NCBI GenBank assembly: GCA_041557595.1
Contig: JBFFGE010000002.1
Span: forward strand, 1 to 64,000
Length of the DNA: 64,000 nt
Direction of reading: 5' to 3'
DNA from: JAOTYV01 sp041557595
GTDB taxonomy: Bacteria > Pseudomonadota > Alphaproteobacteria > UBA8366
Shown: piece after piece, positions 16,960-26,026 of the stretch
Layout of the letters: each line of letters opens with the position of its first letter
Position numbering within the stretch: position 1 is the first letter of the stretch
Translations under genes and position numbers: made by a program
Notes under the pieces: model-generated
Databases searched by the model: none
What the model was told of the DNA's origin: nothing
The model's input: the letters and a program-made list of their open reading frames with translations, nothing else

Positions 16960-17691
16960 ATGGATACAGCCAGGTCGCTCGCGTTTTCCGTGATTTTCTA
17001 TGGGTGGTCGACGATACTCAGCCCGTTGTATGTGCCGCTATTGCTACTGCCGCGCCGGATGTTCTGGTTCATGGCGTGGGTTTGGGTCCGCTCCTGCATC
17101 GTCATCGCCCAGGTCGTTGCCGGCATCGATTATGAAGTCCGCGGCCAGGAGAATTTGCCCGAAGGGGCGTTCATCGTCGCGTCGAAACATCAATCGGCGT
17201 GGGACACGCTGATCTACAATAAATTGTTCGAGGACTGCTCCTACGTCCTCAAGCGGGAGCTGTTCTGGTTTCCCTGTTTCGGGTGGTTCCTCTGGAAGGT
17301 CGGCATGATCGGTATCGACCGCAGCGGCGGCGCCAGCGCCCTCAAGGGAATGGTGCGTCAGGCGCGCCACTGGCTCGCCGCCGGGCGGGTGATCATCATC
17401 TTTCCGCAGGGAACCCGCACGAACCCGGGGGCCAAGAGGCCGTATCTGCCGGGAGTCGCCGCGCTCTACATGCAGTGCGACGTGCCTGTCGTGCCTGTGG
17501 CCCTGAATTCCGGCCAATTCTGGCCGCGGCGCCAGGTTGCCAAGCGGTCCGGAACGATCGTCGTCGAGTATTTGCCGCCGATCCAGCCCGGGCTCAGCCG
17601 GCGCGAATTCATGGCGACGCTCGAGGAGCGTATCGAGACGGCGAATCGCCGAATCGAAGCGGAAGGCGCGGCGCAGCTTGCCGGCCGGTAG
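16960..17691 (+). CDS. plsC: 1-acyl-sn-glycerol-3-phosphate acyltransferase-like protein
   Basis: Membrane-bound acyltransferase of 243 residues that makes phosphatidic acid from lysophosphatidic acid, or acts on a related lipid. The N-terminal hydrophobic stretch is followed by the catalytic HX4D motif in SKHQSAWDT, the motif II-like GMIGIDRSGG, the motif III-like IIFPQGTRTNPG and a VPVVPVALNSG block. The frame is open from an ATG at 16924 that overlaps the preceding gene. The ATG at 16960, after a GGGTGGG run and beyond the previous stop, gives a family-like N-terminus and is preferred. Confidence 0.87.
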   Translation: MDTARSLAFSVIFYGWSTILSPLYVPLLLLPRRMFWFMAWVWVRSCIVIAQVVAGIDYEVRGQENLPEGAFIVASKHQSAWDTLIYNKLFEDCSYVLKRELFWFPCFGWFLWKVGMIGIDRSGGASALKGMVRQARHWLAAGRVIIIFPQGTRTNPGAKRPYLPGVAALYMQCDVPVVPVALNSGQFWPRRQVAKRSGTIVVEYLPPIQPGLSRREFMATLEERIETANRRIEAEGAAQLAGR

Positions 17692-17725
17692 CCGCGCGAA
17701 TACGAGAACAATAGAAGAACATTCA

Positions 17726-17754
17726 TTGACCTGAAGCGCCCGACGCACTAGCTT
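17726..17754 (+). promoter_or_regulatory. Candidate promoter for nrdJ
   Basis: TTGACC (17726-17731) and TAGCTT (17749-17754) are separated by 17 bp and lie about 25 bp before the nrdJ start. The leader would be too short for a cobalamin riboswitch, and none is visible. Confidence 0.45.
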
Positions 17755-17780
17755 CTACTCAGGGCTACAGGGCAGTGATC

Positions 17781-20063
17781 ATGCAGCGGCTGAGTTCATT
17801 TTCCCATCAGATTTGGGACATGAAATATCGTCTCAAACGGGTTGACGGCACACCGGTCGACGTGACTGTCGAGGACAGCTGGAAACGCGTCGCGACCGCC
17901 CTGGCCGCGCCGGAGAAGCGTCCGGCGACATGGCGCAAGACGTTCCTGGGGGCATTGCGGGATTTCCAATTCCTGCCGGCCGGAAGGATCCTTGCCGGCG
18001 CCGGGAGCGGGCGTTCGGTCACGCTGTTCAATTGCTTCGTCATGGGCGTCATCCCGGACGACATGGGCGGCATCTTCAGCCATTTGAAGGAGGCCGCCCT
18101 GACGATGCAGCAGGGCGGCGGCATCGGCTACGACTTCTCGTCGTTGCGGCCCAAGGGCGCGCCGGTTCGCGGCGTCGGGGCGGACGCTTCCGGACCGTTG
18201 AGCTTCATGGATGTCTGGGATTCGATGTGCCGGACGATCATGAGCGCAGGCTCGCGCCGCGGCGCCATGATGGGGACGATGCGGTGCGATCATCCGGATA
18301 TCGAGGCGTTCATCGACGTCAAGCGGCGCGCCGACCGGCTGCGGATGTTCAATCTTTCGGTGCTGGTGACCGACGCCTTCATCACGGCGGTCGAGCGCGA
18401 CGCGGATTGGGACCTCACATTCGACGGCACGACCTACAAGACCCTCCGCGCGCGGGCGCTTTGGGAAACCCTCATGCGGGCGACCTATGACGTTGCCGAG
18501 CCGGGGGTGATCTTCATCGACCAGATCAACCGGCGCAACAATCTGTATTACTGCGAGGAAATTTGCGCGACCAACCCGTGCGGCGAGCAGCCCTTGCCGC
18601 CTTACGGCGCCTGCGATTTGGGTTCAATCAATCTGACCCGGCTGGTGCGCGACCCCTTTACCGACCGCGCGGCGCTGGACCTGGACGCGCTGGCGGCGCT
18701 TGTGCCTGTCGCGGTGCGGATGCTGGACAATGTGGTCGACATTTCGGAGTTTCCCCTCGAAGCCCAGCGGCACGAAGCGCAATCCAAACGCCGTATCGGG
18801 CTCGGCGTGACCGGCCTCGCGGATGCGTTGATTCTCTGTGGCGTGCGCTATGGCAGTGCCGAGGCGGTCGCCCTGACCCGCAAGTGGCTCGCGGCAATCC
18901 AGCGCGCCGCCTATCTCGCTTCGACGGCGCTGGCGCGCGAAAAAGGCGCCTTCCCGTTGTTCGATCGCGACGCCTATCTGCGGGGCGACAGCATTGCCGC
19001 CCTCGACAAGGATATTCGCGATGCGATCGCCGAGCACGGCATCCGCAACGCCCTGCTGACATCGATCGCCCCGACCGGCACGATCTCCCTGTTGGCGGGG
19101 AACGTATCCTCCGGAATCGAGCCGGTCTTCGCCTGGGAATTTCAACGGGAGGTCCTGAACCCGGACGGCACGCGGGACAGCCATACCGTGGCGGATCACG
19201 CCTACACCCTGTTCCGGGAACGTTTTGGCGAGACCGCGGCGCTGCCCGAATATTTCGCCGATGTGCAGACGCTGGCGCCGGAAGATCATTTGGCGATGCA
19301 GGCGGCCGCGCAGGAATTCGTCGACAGTTCGATTTCGAAAACAGTCAATCTGCCGCCGGAGATTTCGTTCGACGCGTTCAAGGATATCTATCGCCGGGCC
19401 TATGACACCGGGTGCAAGGGCTGCACGACCTACCGGCCGAACCCGGTGACCGGCGCGGTGCTGTCCGTCGCCGACCCGTCCGGCGCGGCGTCTCCGGCGG
19501 AACGGAACGAGCTGCGCGCAGGGGATAGCGGCATCGTTTACATGACCGAGCCGCTGGAACGGCCGGATTCGCTGACCGGCCGCACCTATAAGCTGGTTTG
19601 GCCCGATAGCGACCATGCGATCTATATCACCCTCAACGATATCATGGAGGGGGAGCGGCGCCGGCCGTTCGAAGTCTTCATCAATTCGAAGAACATGGAG
19701 CATTACGCCTGGACCGTGGCGCTGACCCGGATGATCAGCGCGGTATTCCGGCGCGGCGGCGATGTCAGTTTCGTGGTGGACGAATTGAAGGCGGTGTTCG
19801 ATCCGCGCGGCGGTCAATGGATGGAGGGAAAATACGTTCCGTCCTTGCTGGCCGCGATCGGCGGCGTAATCGAACGACACATGATCGAGATCGGTTTCCT
19901 GCCGGAACAGGAACCGATATTCGGCGGCCAGGACAAGGACGCCGTCCGGTTGGCGGTCGGCCAGTCGCCCTTGCGGCAATGTCCGAAATGCGGCGCGGCG
20001 TCGATGGTTCGGCAGGAAGGCTGCGACGTGTGCGTGAATTGCGGCTACAGCAAATGCGGCTGA
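17781..20063 (+). CDS. nrdJ: Adenosylcobalamin-dependent (class II) ribonucleoside-diphosphate reductase
   Basis: A 760-residue class II ribonucleotide reductase, which reduces ribonucleotides to deoxyribonucleotides using coenzyme B12 as radical generator. It contains the catalytic-barrel segments FNCFVMGVIPDDM, GGGIGYDFSSLRPKGAP, CATNPCGEQPLPPYGACDLGSINL (residues around the active-site Cys and Glu) and LTSIAPTGTISLLAGN. A C-terminal zinc-ribbon-like tail has CPKCGAASMVRQEGC and CVNCGYSKCG, typical of this NrdJ subgroup. It is monocistronic. Its cofactor links it to the adenosyltransferase gene at 2.2 kb. A GTG at 17775 is a possible alternative start; the ATG has AGGG eight bases ahead. 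Confidence 0.95.
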   Translation: MQRLSSFSHQIWDMKYRLKRVDGTPVDVTVEDSWKRVATALAAPEKRPATWRKTFLGALRDFQFLPAGRILAGAGSGRSVTLFNCFVMGVIPDDMGGIFSHLKEAALTMQQGGGIGYDFSSLRPKGAPVRGVGADASGPLSFMDVWDSMCRTIMSAGSRRGAMMGTMRCDHPDIEAFIDVKRRADRLRMFNLSVLVTDAFITAVERDADWDLTFDGTTYKTLRARALWETLMRATYDVAEPGVIFIDQINRRNNLYYCEEICATNPCGEQPLPPYGACDLGSINLTRLVRDPFTDRAALDLDALAALVPVAVRMLDNVVDISEFPLEAQRHEAQSKRRIGLGVTGLADALILCGVRYGSAEAVALTRKWLAAIQRAAYLASTALAREKGAFPLFDRDAYLRGDSIAALDKDIRDAIAEHGIRNALLTSIAPTGTISLLAGNVSSGIEPVFAWEFQREVLNPDGTRDSHTVADHAYTLFRERFGETAALPEYFADVQTLAPEDHLAMQAAAQEFVDSSISKTVNLPPEISFDAFKDIYRRAYDTGCKGCTTYRPNPVTGAVLSVADPSGAASPAERNELRAGDSGIVYMTEPLERPDSLTGRTYKLVWPDSDHAIYITLNDIMEGERRRPFEVFINSKNMEHYAWTVALTRMISAVFRRGGDVSFVVDELKAVFDPRGGQWMEGKYVPSLLAAIGGVIERHMIEIGFLPEQEPIFGGQDKDAVRLAVGQSPLRQCPKCGAASMVRQEGCDVCVNCGYSKCG

Positions 20064-20094
20064 TGGGCCGCCGCCCGCGCGCCGATTGGTCGTC

Positions 20095-20727
20095 TTATGC
20101 GACGCCGTCGCGATCCAGGGCGTCGACCGATTGCAGCAGCCGCTGCAAATGACCGCCGGCGATGCCGAGTTTCTGCAAATGAGCGACGGTTTGGGCCAGG
20201 TAGTCCCGATTGGTTCCGCGCTCTCCCCGGGCGCGACGGATCGTCCGGACGGTGCTGTTGAAATCCAGGGATTTGGCGAAGGTCGCGCCGCGCGCGTCGA
20301 CGACGAAGGTGCGGGCGGCGACGGTGCGCGCGCGCAGCCGGACCTTCGCGCAGATCGGCCGATAGTCATATTGAACCATCTCCCGATCCCACAGATAGGC
20401 CAGCACCGAGTCCGCGTTTTCGCGCGCGACCCGAAAAGCCATGCCGCGGCAGCAACCGCCGGGCGCGAGGCCCAGCACCAGGCCGGGCAACTCTTCGGTG
20501 CCGCGGTGACGATGGGAATACAGGCAGAACCGCCGGTGATAACCGTAAATCAGCCCGGGTTCGGCGTCGGTATGGTCGAAGCCCGGGTTCCACATCAACG
20601 AGCCGTAGCCGAAAACCCAGAAATCACCGGACGGCGGCGGCGCCATGAAATGGGCCCGCGCGGTTTCGATGGGGTGCTCGTTCATTTTGGGAGATTCAGG
20701 CGCAGGCCGGCCAATCAAGGGGTTCAT
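20095..20727 (-). CDS. ChaC-type glutathione-specific gamma-glutamylcyclotransferase
   Basis: A 210-residue soluble enzyme that cleaves glutathione to 5-oxoproline and Cys-Gly. The substrate-binding loop FGYGSLMWNPGFD (about residues 39-51), the segment RRFCLYSHRHRGTEELPGLVLGL and the region GGCCRGMAF match ChaC. VLAYLWDREMVQYDY carries the conserved acidic catalytic Glu. It converges with nrdJ with 31 bp between the stops. An internal ATG at codon 15 is an alternative start; neither ATG has a convincing Shine-Dalgarno sequence. Confidence 0.9.
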   Translation of the reverse strand: MNPLIGRPAPESPKMNEHPIETARAHFMAPPPSGDFWVFGYGSLMWNPGFDHTDAEPGLIYGYHRRFCLYSHRHRGTEELPGLVLGLAPGGCCRGMAFRVARENADSVLAYLWDREMVQYDYRPICAKVRLRARTVAARTFVVDARGATFAKSLDFNSTVRTIRRARGERGTNRDYLAQTVAHLQKLGIAGGHLQRLLQSVDALDRDGVA

Positions 20728-20784
20728 GCGGTGATGCGAAAGCGATGTACGCGACGGCCGGACTTATACGGAGCGCGGTAGGTC

Positions 20785-21831
20785 ATGTCCATTTTTTCAC
20801 TCCGGGCGCTGCTGATTACCGGGGCCGGTCTCATACTGTTGGCCGGCGCCTGTGCGGGCTATTGGTTTTACGCCTCGGCGGCGCTGGAGGACGGTCTTGC
20901 GAAGTGGCGCGCAGCCCGCCAGGCACAGGGCTACACGATTACCCATGGCGCGGTGTCGGTCACCGGCTTTCCCGCGGCATTACGGCTGCAGGTCGCGGAT
21001 CCGTCGGTCGCCGATCCGCGGCGGGGCTGGTCCTGGAAGGGGCGCCGCCTCAGCCATGAGATCGCCCCCTGGAACTGGTACTGGTACCGTCTCGAAGTCG
21101 AAGGGCCGCACGACGCGGCGGTGACCGTCGATGGCAGGCGCCGCGTCTATCGGGGGAACGCCGACAGCGCGGTCTTCATCGGCCGGGTATCGTCGTCGGG
21201 CGGCATGGAAAAGGGGGCGCTGGACGTGGCGGCGTTGCGCCTGACCGAATCCGGCAGCGATGCCGCATCGACCGTTCGACACCTGCGCCTTCGGCTCGAC
21301 GCCGCCGAGGTGCCGGCGGGAAAATCCGACATGAATGTCGCTTTGGTCATGGAGCACGCCCATCTTGCCGGGGAAGCGGTATTCGCCCTGGGACCCGATA
21401 TTGCCCGCCTCGAGGCGCATGGCACGCTGCGCGGCGGAATTCCCGCACGGGTCGATCGCGCGGCGTTCGAGCGCTGGCGCGCCGGCGGCGGCATCGTCGA
21501 CCTGGATTGGCTGAAATTGGCCTGGGGCCCGCTTGATCTCCAGGCCAAGGGGACGGTTACGGTGGACGACCGGATGCGGCCGGTGGGCGCGCTGAACGCC
21601 GACATTCGCGGCCATAACGAGACGATCGATGTGCTCGAAAAAGCCCGGCTGCTGCGGCGCAATACGGCAGCGACGTCGCGCATCGCGCTGTCGCTCCTGG
21701 CGAAACCGGACGCGGACGGCAATGGCAGCGTTCTGACGATCCCCGTCACCGCCCAGGACGGGCGCCTGTATTTGGGCTTCGTGCGGCTGTTCGCGCTACC
21801 GCCTATTCCTTTTCCGGCTCCGTCGGATTGA
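20785..21831 (+). CDS. DUF2125 family protein
   Basis: A 348-residue exported or membrane-anchored protein with one N-terminal hydrophobic helix (about residues 8-28, LITGAGLILLAGACAGYWF). The segments GYTITHGAVSVTGFPAALRL, RLSHEIAPWNWYWYRLEVEG and the beta-rich remainder are characteristic of the alphaproteobacterial DUF2125 family, whose function is unknown. It is divergent from ChaC. Its last 29 bases overlap the 3' end of the convergent tyrC gene, so neither transcript can end before entering the other gene. Confidence 0.78.
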   Translation: MSIFSLRALLITGAGLILLAGACAGYWFYASAALEDGLAKWRAARQAQGYTITHGAVSVTGFPAALRLQVADPSVADPRRGWSWKGRRLSHEIAPWNWYWYRLEVEGPHDAAVTVDGRRRVYRGNADSAVFIGRVSSSGGMEKGALDVAALRLTESGSDAASTVRHLRLRLDAAEVPAGKSDMNVALVMEHAHLAGEAVFALGPDIARLEAHGTLRGGIPARVDRAAFERWRAGGGIVDLDWLKLAWGPLDLQAKGTVTVDDRMRPVGALNADIRGHNETIDVLEKARLLRRNTAATSRIALSLLAKPDADGNGSVLTIPVTAQDGRLYLGFVRLFALPPIPFPAPSD

Positions 21832-22759
21832 ACGAGCCGGCCTGTCCCATGTCGATGACGCCGCGCCGCACCGCCCGCGTACGGGTAAACACGTCCTCCA
21901 GGGTCTGACCTTCGCCCCAGCGGATGGCGCGCTGCATGGCGGTCAGGTCCTCGACGAACCGGCCGAGCAATTCGATCACCGCTTCCCGGTTGTTCAGGAA
22001 GATGTCGCGCCACATGACCGGATCGGATGCGGCAATCCGGGTAAAGTCGCGGAAGCCGCCGGCCGAATATTTGATCACTTCGCGGGTTTCCACGACGTCC
22101 TGGTCGTCTTCGCGTTCGCGCAGGAGCTGGTTTTCCAGATCGCTCGCCGTGCCGACGATGGTATAGGCGATCAGGTGCGGCAGATGCGAGGTGATGGCGA
22201 GCACCCGGTCGTGATGGTGCGGGTCCATCAGCTCGACATTGCTCCCCGCGCATTTCCAGAGCGCGGCGACGCGGTCGATTGCGTCCTGATTGGTGCCGGC
22301 TGGCGGCGTCAGGATGCAATAGCGGTCGTCGAAGAGTTCCGGGAAGCCCGATTCCGGCCCGGAATGTTCGGTGCCGGCGACCGGATGCCCGGGAACGAGA
22401 TGAACCCCGTCGGGAAGGTGCGGTCCCACGTCGCGGATAACCGCAACTTTGACCGACCCGACATCGCTCACCACGGCGCCGCGTTTCAGCGCCGGACCAA
22501 TCGCCTTCGCGATCGCGGCATTGGCGCCGACCGGCGCGCACAGCACCACCAAATCCGCATCGCGCACGGCGTCGGCGGCGGCATCGTGTACGCTGTCGAG
22601 AAAACCGAGGGCCATCGATGTCTCGCGCGTCTCGGCGCTCCGCGCATGCCCCGCGACATGGGTCGCCAGGCCGTCGCGCTTGATCACCCGGCAGAGCGAC
22701 GAGCCGATCAGGCCGAGCCCGATGACGGCGATCCGATCGAAGATCACGTTGGTGCTCAT
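21803..22759 (-). CDS. tyrC: Prephenate/arogenate dehydrogenase
   Basis: NAD(P)-dependent TyrA-family dehydrogenase (318 residues) of tyrosine biosynthesis. The N-terminal dinucleotide-binding motif is IAVIGLGLIGSSLCRVI. GAVVSDVGSVKVAVI and HLVPGHPVAGTEHSGPESG hold the catalytic His region, and AITSHLPHLIAY with SAGGFRDFTRIAASDPVMW lies in the C-terminal domain. Whether it prefers prephenate or arogenate cannot be told by eye. Its start overlaps the hisC stop (ATGA), so it is the last gene of a chorismate mutase-aminotransferase-dehydrogenase operon. Confidence 0.92.
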   Translation of the reverse strand: MSTNVIFDRIAVIGLGLIGSSLCRVIKRDGLATHVAGHARSAETRETSMALGFLDSVHDAAADAVRDADLVVLCAPVGANAAIAKAIGPALKRGAVVSDVGSVKVAVIRDVGPHLPDGVHLVPGHPVAGTEHSGPESGFPELFDDRYCILTPPAGTNQDAIDRVAALWKCAGSNVELMDPHHHDRVLAITSHLPHLIAYTIVGTASDLENQLLREREDDQDVVETREVIKYSAGGFRDFTRIAASDPVMWRDIFLNNREAVIELLGRFVEDLTAMQRAIRWGEGQTLEDVFTRTRAVRRGVIDMGQAGSFNPTEPEKE

Positions 22760-23844
22760 GATTTCTTCAAATGCCCGGTAAGGTGATCGGTAAAGGCGCG
22801 CATCTCGTTTTCCAATCCGATTGTTACCCGCAGGCAGTCCGGCAACTCGTAGCCGCCCATTTTCCGGGTGATGATGCCGGCGCCGAGCAGATGCTGATAC
22901 GCCGCGTCGGCCGCCTCCGGCCCGGCGAACTGGACCAGCACGAAATTCCCCACCGAGGGGTGCACCGTCAGGCCGAGCGCGCCGACTGCCGTTGTAAGCC
23001 AGGGCAGCCATTGGTCGTTATGCGCCCGGCTCGCCTCCTGGTGCGCGGTATCCTCGATCGCGGCGATGCCGGCCGCCTGGGCCGCGGCGTTGACGTTGAA
23101 CGGGCCGCGCAACCGGTTCAGCACGTCGGCCACGGCCGCCGGGCAATAGGTCCAGCCGAGCCGCAGCGCCGCCAGACCGAAAATCTTCGAAAAGGTCCGC
23201 GTCATCACGACGTTGTCATGATTGTCGACCATCTCGATTCCGGCGGAGTAGTCGTTGCGGGAGACGTATTCCGCGTAGGCCGAATCGATCACCAGCAAGA
23301 TGTTGTCGCGCAACCCGTCGCGCAGACGCTGCATCTCGGCCGCCGGAAGGTAGCTGCCGGTCGGGTTGTTGGGGTTGGCCACGAACACGAGCCGTGTCCG
23401 TTCGGTGACCTTGCTCAGCAATGCGTCGACATCGGCGGTGAGCACCTTTTCCGGCGCGGCGACAGGCGTCGCGCCCGTTCCCAGCGCGAAGATTCGGTAG
23501 ATCGAAAATGCGTGCCGGCTGGACAACACCTCGTCGCCGGACCCGGCATAGGCACGGATCAGCAATTGGATCAATTCGTCGGAGCCGGCGCCGCAGACGA
23601 TCCGATCCGGGTCGCACCCGAACCGGCGTCCGATCGCGGCGCGCAAATCGGTCGCATGGCCGTCCGGATACCGGTGCAATCTTTCGCGTTCGGCATTGTA
23701 GGCCGCGATTGCCTTTGGGCTGGGCCCGATCGGCGTTTCGTTCGACGCCAGGACGATGACCTCGTCGACGCCTTCGACCGAATGCAGGCCGCCGACATAG
23801 GGATCGACCGACAGCACGCCCGGGCGGGGAGTCGGTGTCGTCAC
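22756..23844 (-). CDS. hisC: Histidinol-phosphate / aromatic aminotransferase
   Basis: PLP-dependent class I/II aminotransferase, 362 residues. HisC-type motifs are visible: LASNETPIGPSPKAI, HRYPDGHATDLRAAI, CGAGSDELIQLLIRAY, FVANPNNPTGSYLP, and the PLP lysine in TRTFSKIFGLAALRLGW. HisC enzymes use histidinol phosphate but many also transaminate phenylpyruvate, hydroxyphenylpyruvate or prephenate. The position between chorismate mutase and tyrC suggests an aromatic role here. The frame is open far upstream, but the GTG start overlaps the stop of the preceding gene (GTGA) and yields the standard HisC N-terminus. Confidence 0.9.
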   Translation of the reverse strand: MTTPTPRPGVLSVDPYVGGLHSVEGVDEVIVLASNETPIGPSPKAIAAYNAERERLHRYPDGHATDLRAAIGRRFGCDPDRIVCGAGSDELIQLLIRAYAGSGDEVLSSRHAFSIYRIFALGTGATPVAAPEKVLTADVDALLSKVTERTRLVFVANPNNPTGSYLPAAEMQRLRDGLRDNILLVIDSAYAEYVSRNDYSAGIEMVDNHDNVVMTRTFSKIFGLAALRLGWTYCPAAVADVLNRLRGPFNVNAAAQAAGIAAIEDTAHQEASRAHNDQWLPWLTTAVGALGLTVHPSVGNFVLVQFAGPEAADAAYQHLLGAGIITRKMGGYELPDCLRVTIGLENEMRAFTDHLTGHLKKS

Positions 23845-24695
23845 GGCCCCGTTCCCTGGGCCTCCGCGCCGTCGATCGGCGTCGCATAGGCGCCGATCAC
23901 ACTGCACCCTTCGACGCCGTTCAGGCGGCGGAGATCTTCGAGACGCGGATCGCCGGGCTCGACAAATCCGTCGGCCTCGACCAGATGAAACCACGCGCCG
24001 TGCTGCCGCGATGCGTGCGGCTGCGCCTTGATCGCGACGCGTTCCAGCATGGCGGCGAGACCGGTGCGGCTCACGGTCTCGGCGGTTTCGATGACGACAA
24101 GTGTCTTGTCCGCGCCACTGGACTCCGGCACGACATAGCCGAGCGCCAGCGCGGACGCGCCATTCGCCCCGGCGATCGGGCTCATCGGCAGGCGGTACGA
24201 CACGCGCGGGCCGTCGGGCGCGGTCAGCCCGGTCCACCAAGGGTCGCTATCGCCTTCGCGCGGAAAGGGCAGGACGCCCAGCGTCACTTTCTTTCCGATG
24301 ACTTCGCCGACGACTTCGCGCACGCTGCCAAAGGCAGTCATCGGCGTCGCGCTGCCGAAGGCGTTGCGCGCCAGGTCCCAGTAGCTTGGATTTTCGCCGG
24401 TCGCGAACACGGCGACCGAATAGTCGGACTTCTCCATCCGGGTGATGCCCGCAATGATCTCGCGCCAGATCCGGGCGATGGCGGCGAAGGGAAAGCCGCC
24501 GTCGTGCCGGCTGGCCAGACGGCGCAGGATCAATGCCTCGCGGCCGGGGCGAATCGGTGCGATCGCATCGCGGCTTTTCACGGCGCGAATCCGGTCGACC
24601 AGCGCCGCCCGGCGTATGATCAGCGCATGCATCTCGGCATCGATCGTATCGATGTCGCGCCGCAAATCGTCCAGGGTCGTGCCAGTGTCGTCCAT
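23841..24695 (-). CDS. Chorismate mutase with degenerate prephenate dehydratase-like domain
   Basis: A 284-residue protein. Residues 5-90 form an AroQ-type chorismate mutase helix domain (LRRDIDTIDAEMHALIIRRAALVDRI). The remaining part resembles a weak prephenate dehydratase/ACT-like layout: a strand start at YSVAVFATG, KKVTLGVLPFP where dehydratases have GVLPIENS, and an ACT-like tail around DKTLVVIETAETVSRTGLAAML. The catalytic dehydratase motifs are not recognisable, so only the mutase activity is supported. It is the first gene of the operon with hisC and tyrC and diverges from metX. An in-frame ATG at 24788 was rejected because it would place the start ahead of the candidate promoter. 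Confidence 0.82.
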   Translation of the reverse strand: MDDTGTTLDDLRRDIDTIDAEMHALIIRRAALVDRIRAVKSRDAIAPIRPGREALILRRLASRHDGGFPFAAIARIWREIIAGITRMEKSDYSVAVFATGENPSYWDLARNAFGSATPMTAFGSVREVVGEVIGKKVTLGVLPFPREGDSDPWWTGLTAPDGPRVSYRLPMSPIAGANGASALALGYVVPESSGADKTLVVIETAETVSRTGLAAMLERVAIKAQPHASRQHGAWFHLVEADGFVEPGDPRLEDLRRLNGVEGCSVIGAYATPIDGAEAQGTGP

Positions 24696-24726
24696 CGTCC
24701 TACATATCCATCGGAAAAGCCGCTCA

Positions 24727-24755
24727 CTTCTAGTGCCTGACGGGGTAGAAATCAA
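24727..24755 (-). promoter_or_regulatory. Candidate promoter for the chorismate mutase-hisC-tyrC operon
   Basis: On the minus strand TTGATT (24755-24750) and TAGAAG (24732-24727) are separated by 17 bp, about 30 bp ahead of the ATG at 24695. The opposing TTGACA at 24764-24769 may be the -35 of metX, but its -10 is poor. Confidence 0.4.
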
Positions 24756-24868
24756 AGAAAACATTGACACCGTAGGCCACTCGACCAAAAGTACCCGGCC
24801 CTCAGCAACCGGCGGGGACAGAACTCATTTCCAAGCCAGAGAATCCCGTAAATCCGACACTTTCAGCA

Positions 24869-26026
24869 ATGTCACCGGCGCCGAACCCGACGGATATCGC
24901 GTTGCCCGGTCATCGTGTCGAGCTCGGCGTCGACGCGCGCCTGCGCCTCGATAGCGGCGCGGCGCTCGGGCCGTTTCCGATGGCCTATTGCACCTATGGC
25001 GAACTCAACGCCGACCGCAGCAACGCGATCCTGGTCTGTCATGCGCTGACCGGCGACCAGTATGTCGCCGAAACCCATCCGATCACCGGCAAGCCCGGTT
25101 GGTGGGAGCTGATCGTCGGACCCGGTCTGGCGCTGGACACGGATCGTTTCTTCATCATCTGCGCCAACGTGTTGGGCGGTTGTCTCGGCACTGTCGGGCC
25201 GAAGGAGATCGATCCCGAAACCGGCAAGCCCTATGGCCTCGGTTTTCCGGTCATTACCATCGGCGACATGGTGCGCGCGCAGGCGATGCTGCTGGACCAT
25301 CTCGGCATTGATCAGCTGTTCTGCGTGATCGGTGGATCGATGGGGGCGATGCAGGTGCTGGAGTGGGCGTCGCGATACAAGGATCGCGTCTTCGCGGCGG
25401 TGCCGATTGCCGGCGCGGCGCGGCACACCGCGCAGAACATCGCCTTCCACGAAGTCGGGCGGCAGGCGATCATGGCCGATCCCGATTGGCATGGCGGCGA
25501 CTACATGACCCATGGCGTCATGCCGCGCCGGGGGCTCGGCGTCGCGCGCATGACCGCGCATATCACCTATCTGTCCGAGGCGGCGCTGCATCGCAAGTTC
25601 GGCCGTAACCTCCAGAACCGCGATATGCTGAGTTTCGGCTTCGACGCGGATTTCCAGGTGGAGAGCTATCTGCGCCACCAGGGCTCGACCTTTGTCGATC
25701 GGTTCGACGCCAACGCCTATCTCTACATTACCCGGGCGATGGATTATTTCGACATGGCGGCGGAGCATGACGGCTCGTTGCCGCTGGCCTTCGAGGGCAC
25801 GAAGACGCGATTCTGCGTGATCTCGTTCACCAGCGACTGGTTGTTTCCCACCTCCGAGAACCGGGCGGTCGTGCGGGCGCTGAACGCGGTGGCCGCGAAT
25901 GTCAGTTTCGTCGAGATCGAAAGCGACCAGGGCCATGATGCCTTTTTGCTCGACGAGCCGGAATTCATCCGCGTTCTCAAGGGTTTCATCAATGGTTGCG
26001 CCGAGCACCGCGGACTCGGACGATGA
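24869..26026 (+). CDS. metX: Homoserine O-acetyltransferase
   Basis: Alpha/beta-hydrolase-fold enzyme (385 residues) that acylates homoserine at the start of methionine biosynthesis. The oxyanion and nucleophile regions are VCHALTGDQY and IGGSMGAMQVLEWA, with the nucleophilic Ser at about residue 157. WWELIVGPGLALDTDRFFIICANVLGG-type segments are typical. The catalytic Asp is in FTSDWLFPT and the His in DQGHDAFLLDEPE. Its stop overlaps the metW start (ATGA), a pairing seen throughout Alphaproteobacteria. The 173-bp leader was checked for a SAM-II riboswitch and none was recognised. Confidence 0.95.
   Translation: MSPAPNPTDIALPGHRVELGVDARLRLDSGAALGPFPMAYCTYGELNADRSNAILVCHALTGDQYVAETHPITGKPGWWELIVGPGLALDTDRFFIICANVLGGCLGTVGPKEIDPETGKPYGLGFPVITIGDMVRAQAMLLDHLGIDQLFCVIGGSMGAMQVLEWASRYKDRVFAAVPIAGAARHTAQNIAFHEVGRQAIMADPDWHGGDYMTHGVMPRRGLGVARMTAHITYLSEAALHRKFGRNLQNRDMLSFGFDADFQVESYLRHQGSTFVDRFDANAYLYITRAMDYFDMAAEHDGSLPLAFEGTKTRFCVISFTSDWLFPTSENRAVVRALNAVAANVSFVEIESDQGHDAFLLDEPEFIRVLKGFINGCAEHRGLGR

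Noticed and set aside
17692..17780. Cobalamin riboswitch upstream of nrdJ
   Set aside because: The gap is under 90 bp, a promoter already fits close to the start, and no B12-box-like motif was seen.
24696..24868. SAM-II riboswitch upstream of metX
   Set aside because: Such elements are common at this place in Alphaproteobacteria, but I could not find the conserved core or pseudoknot pairing. A covariance-model scan would settle it.
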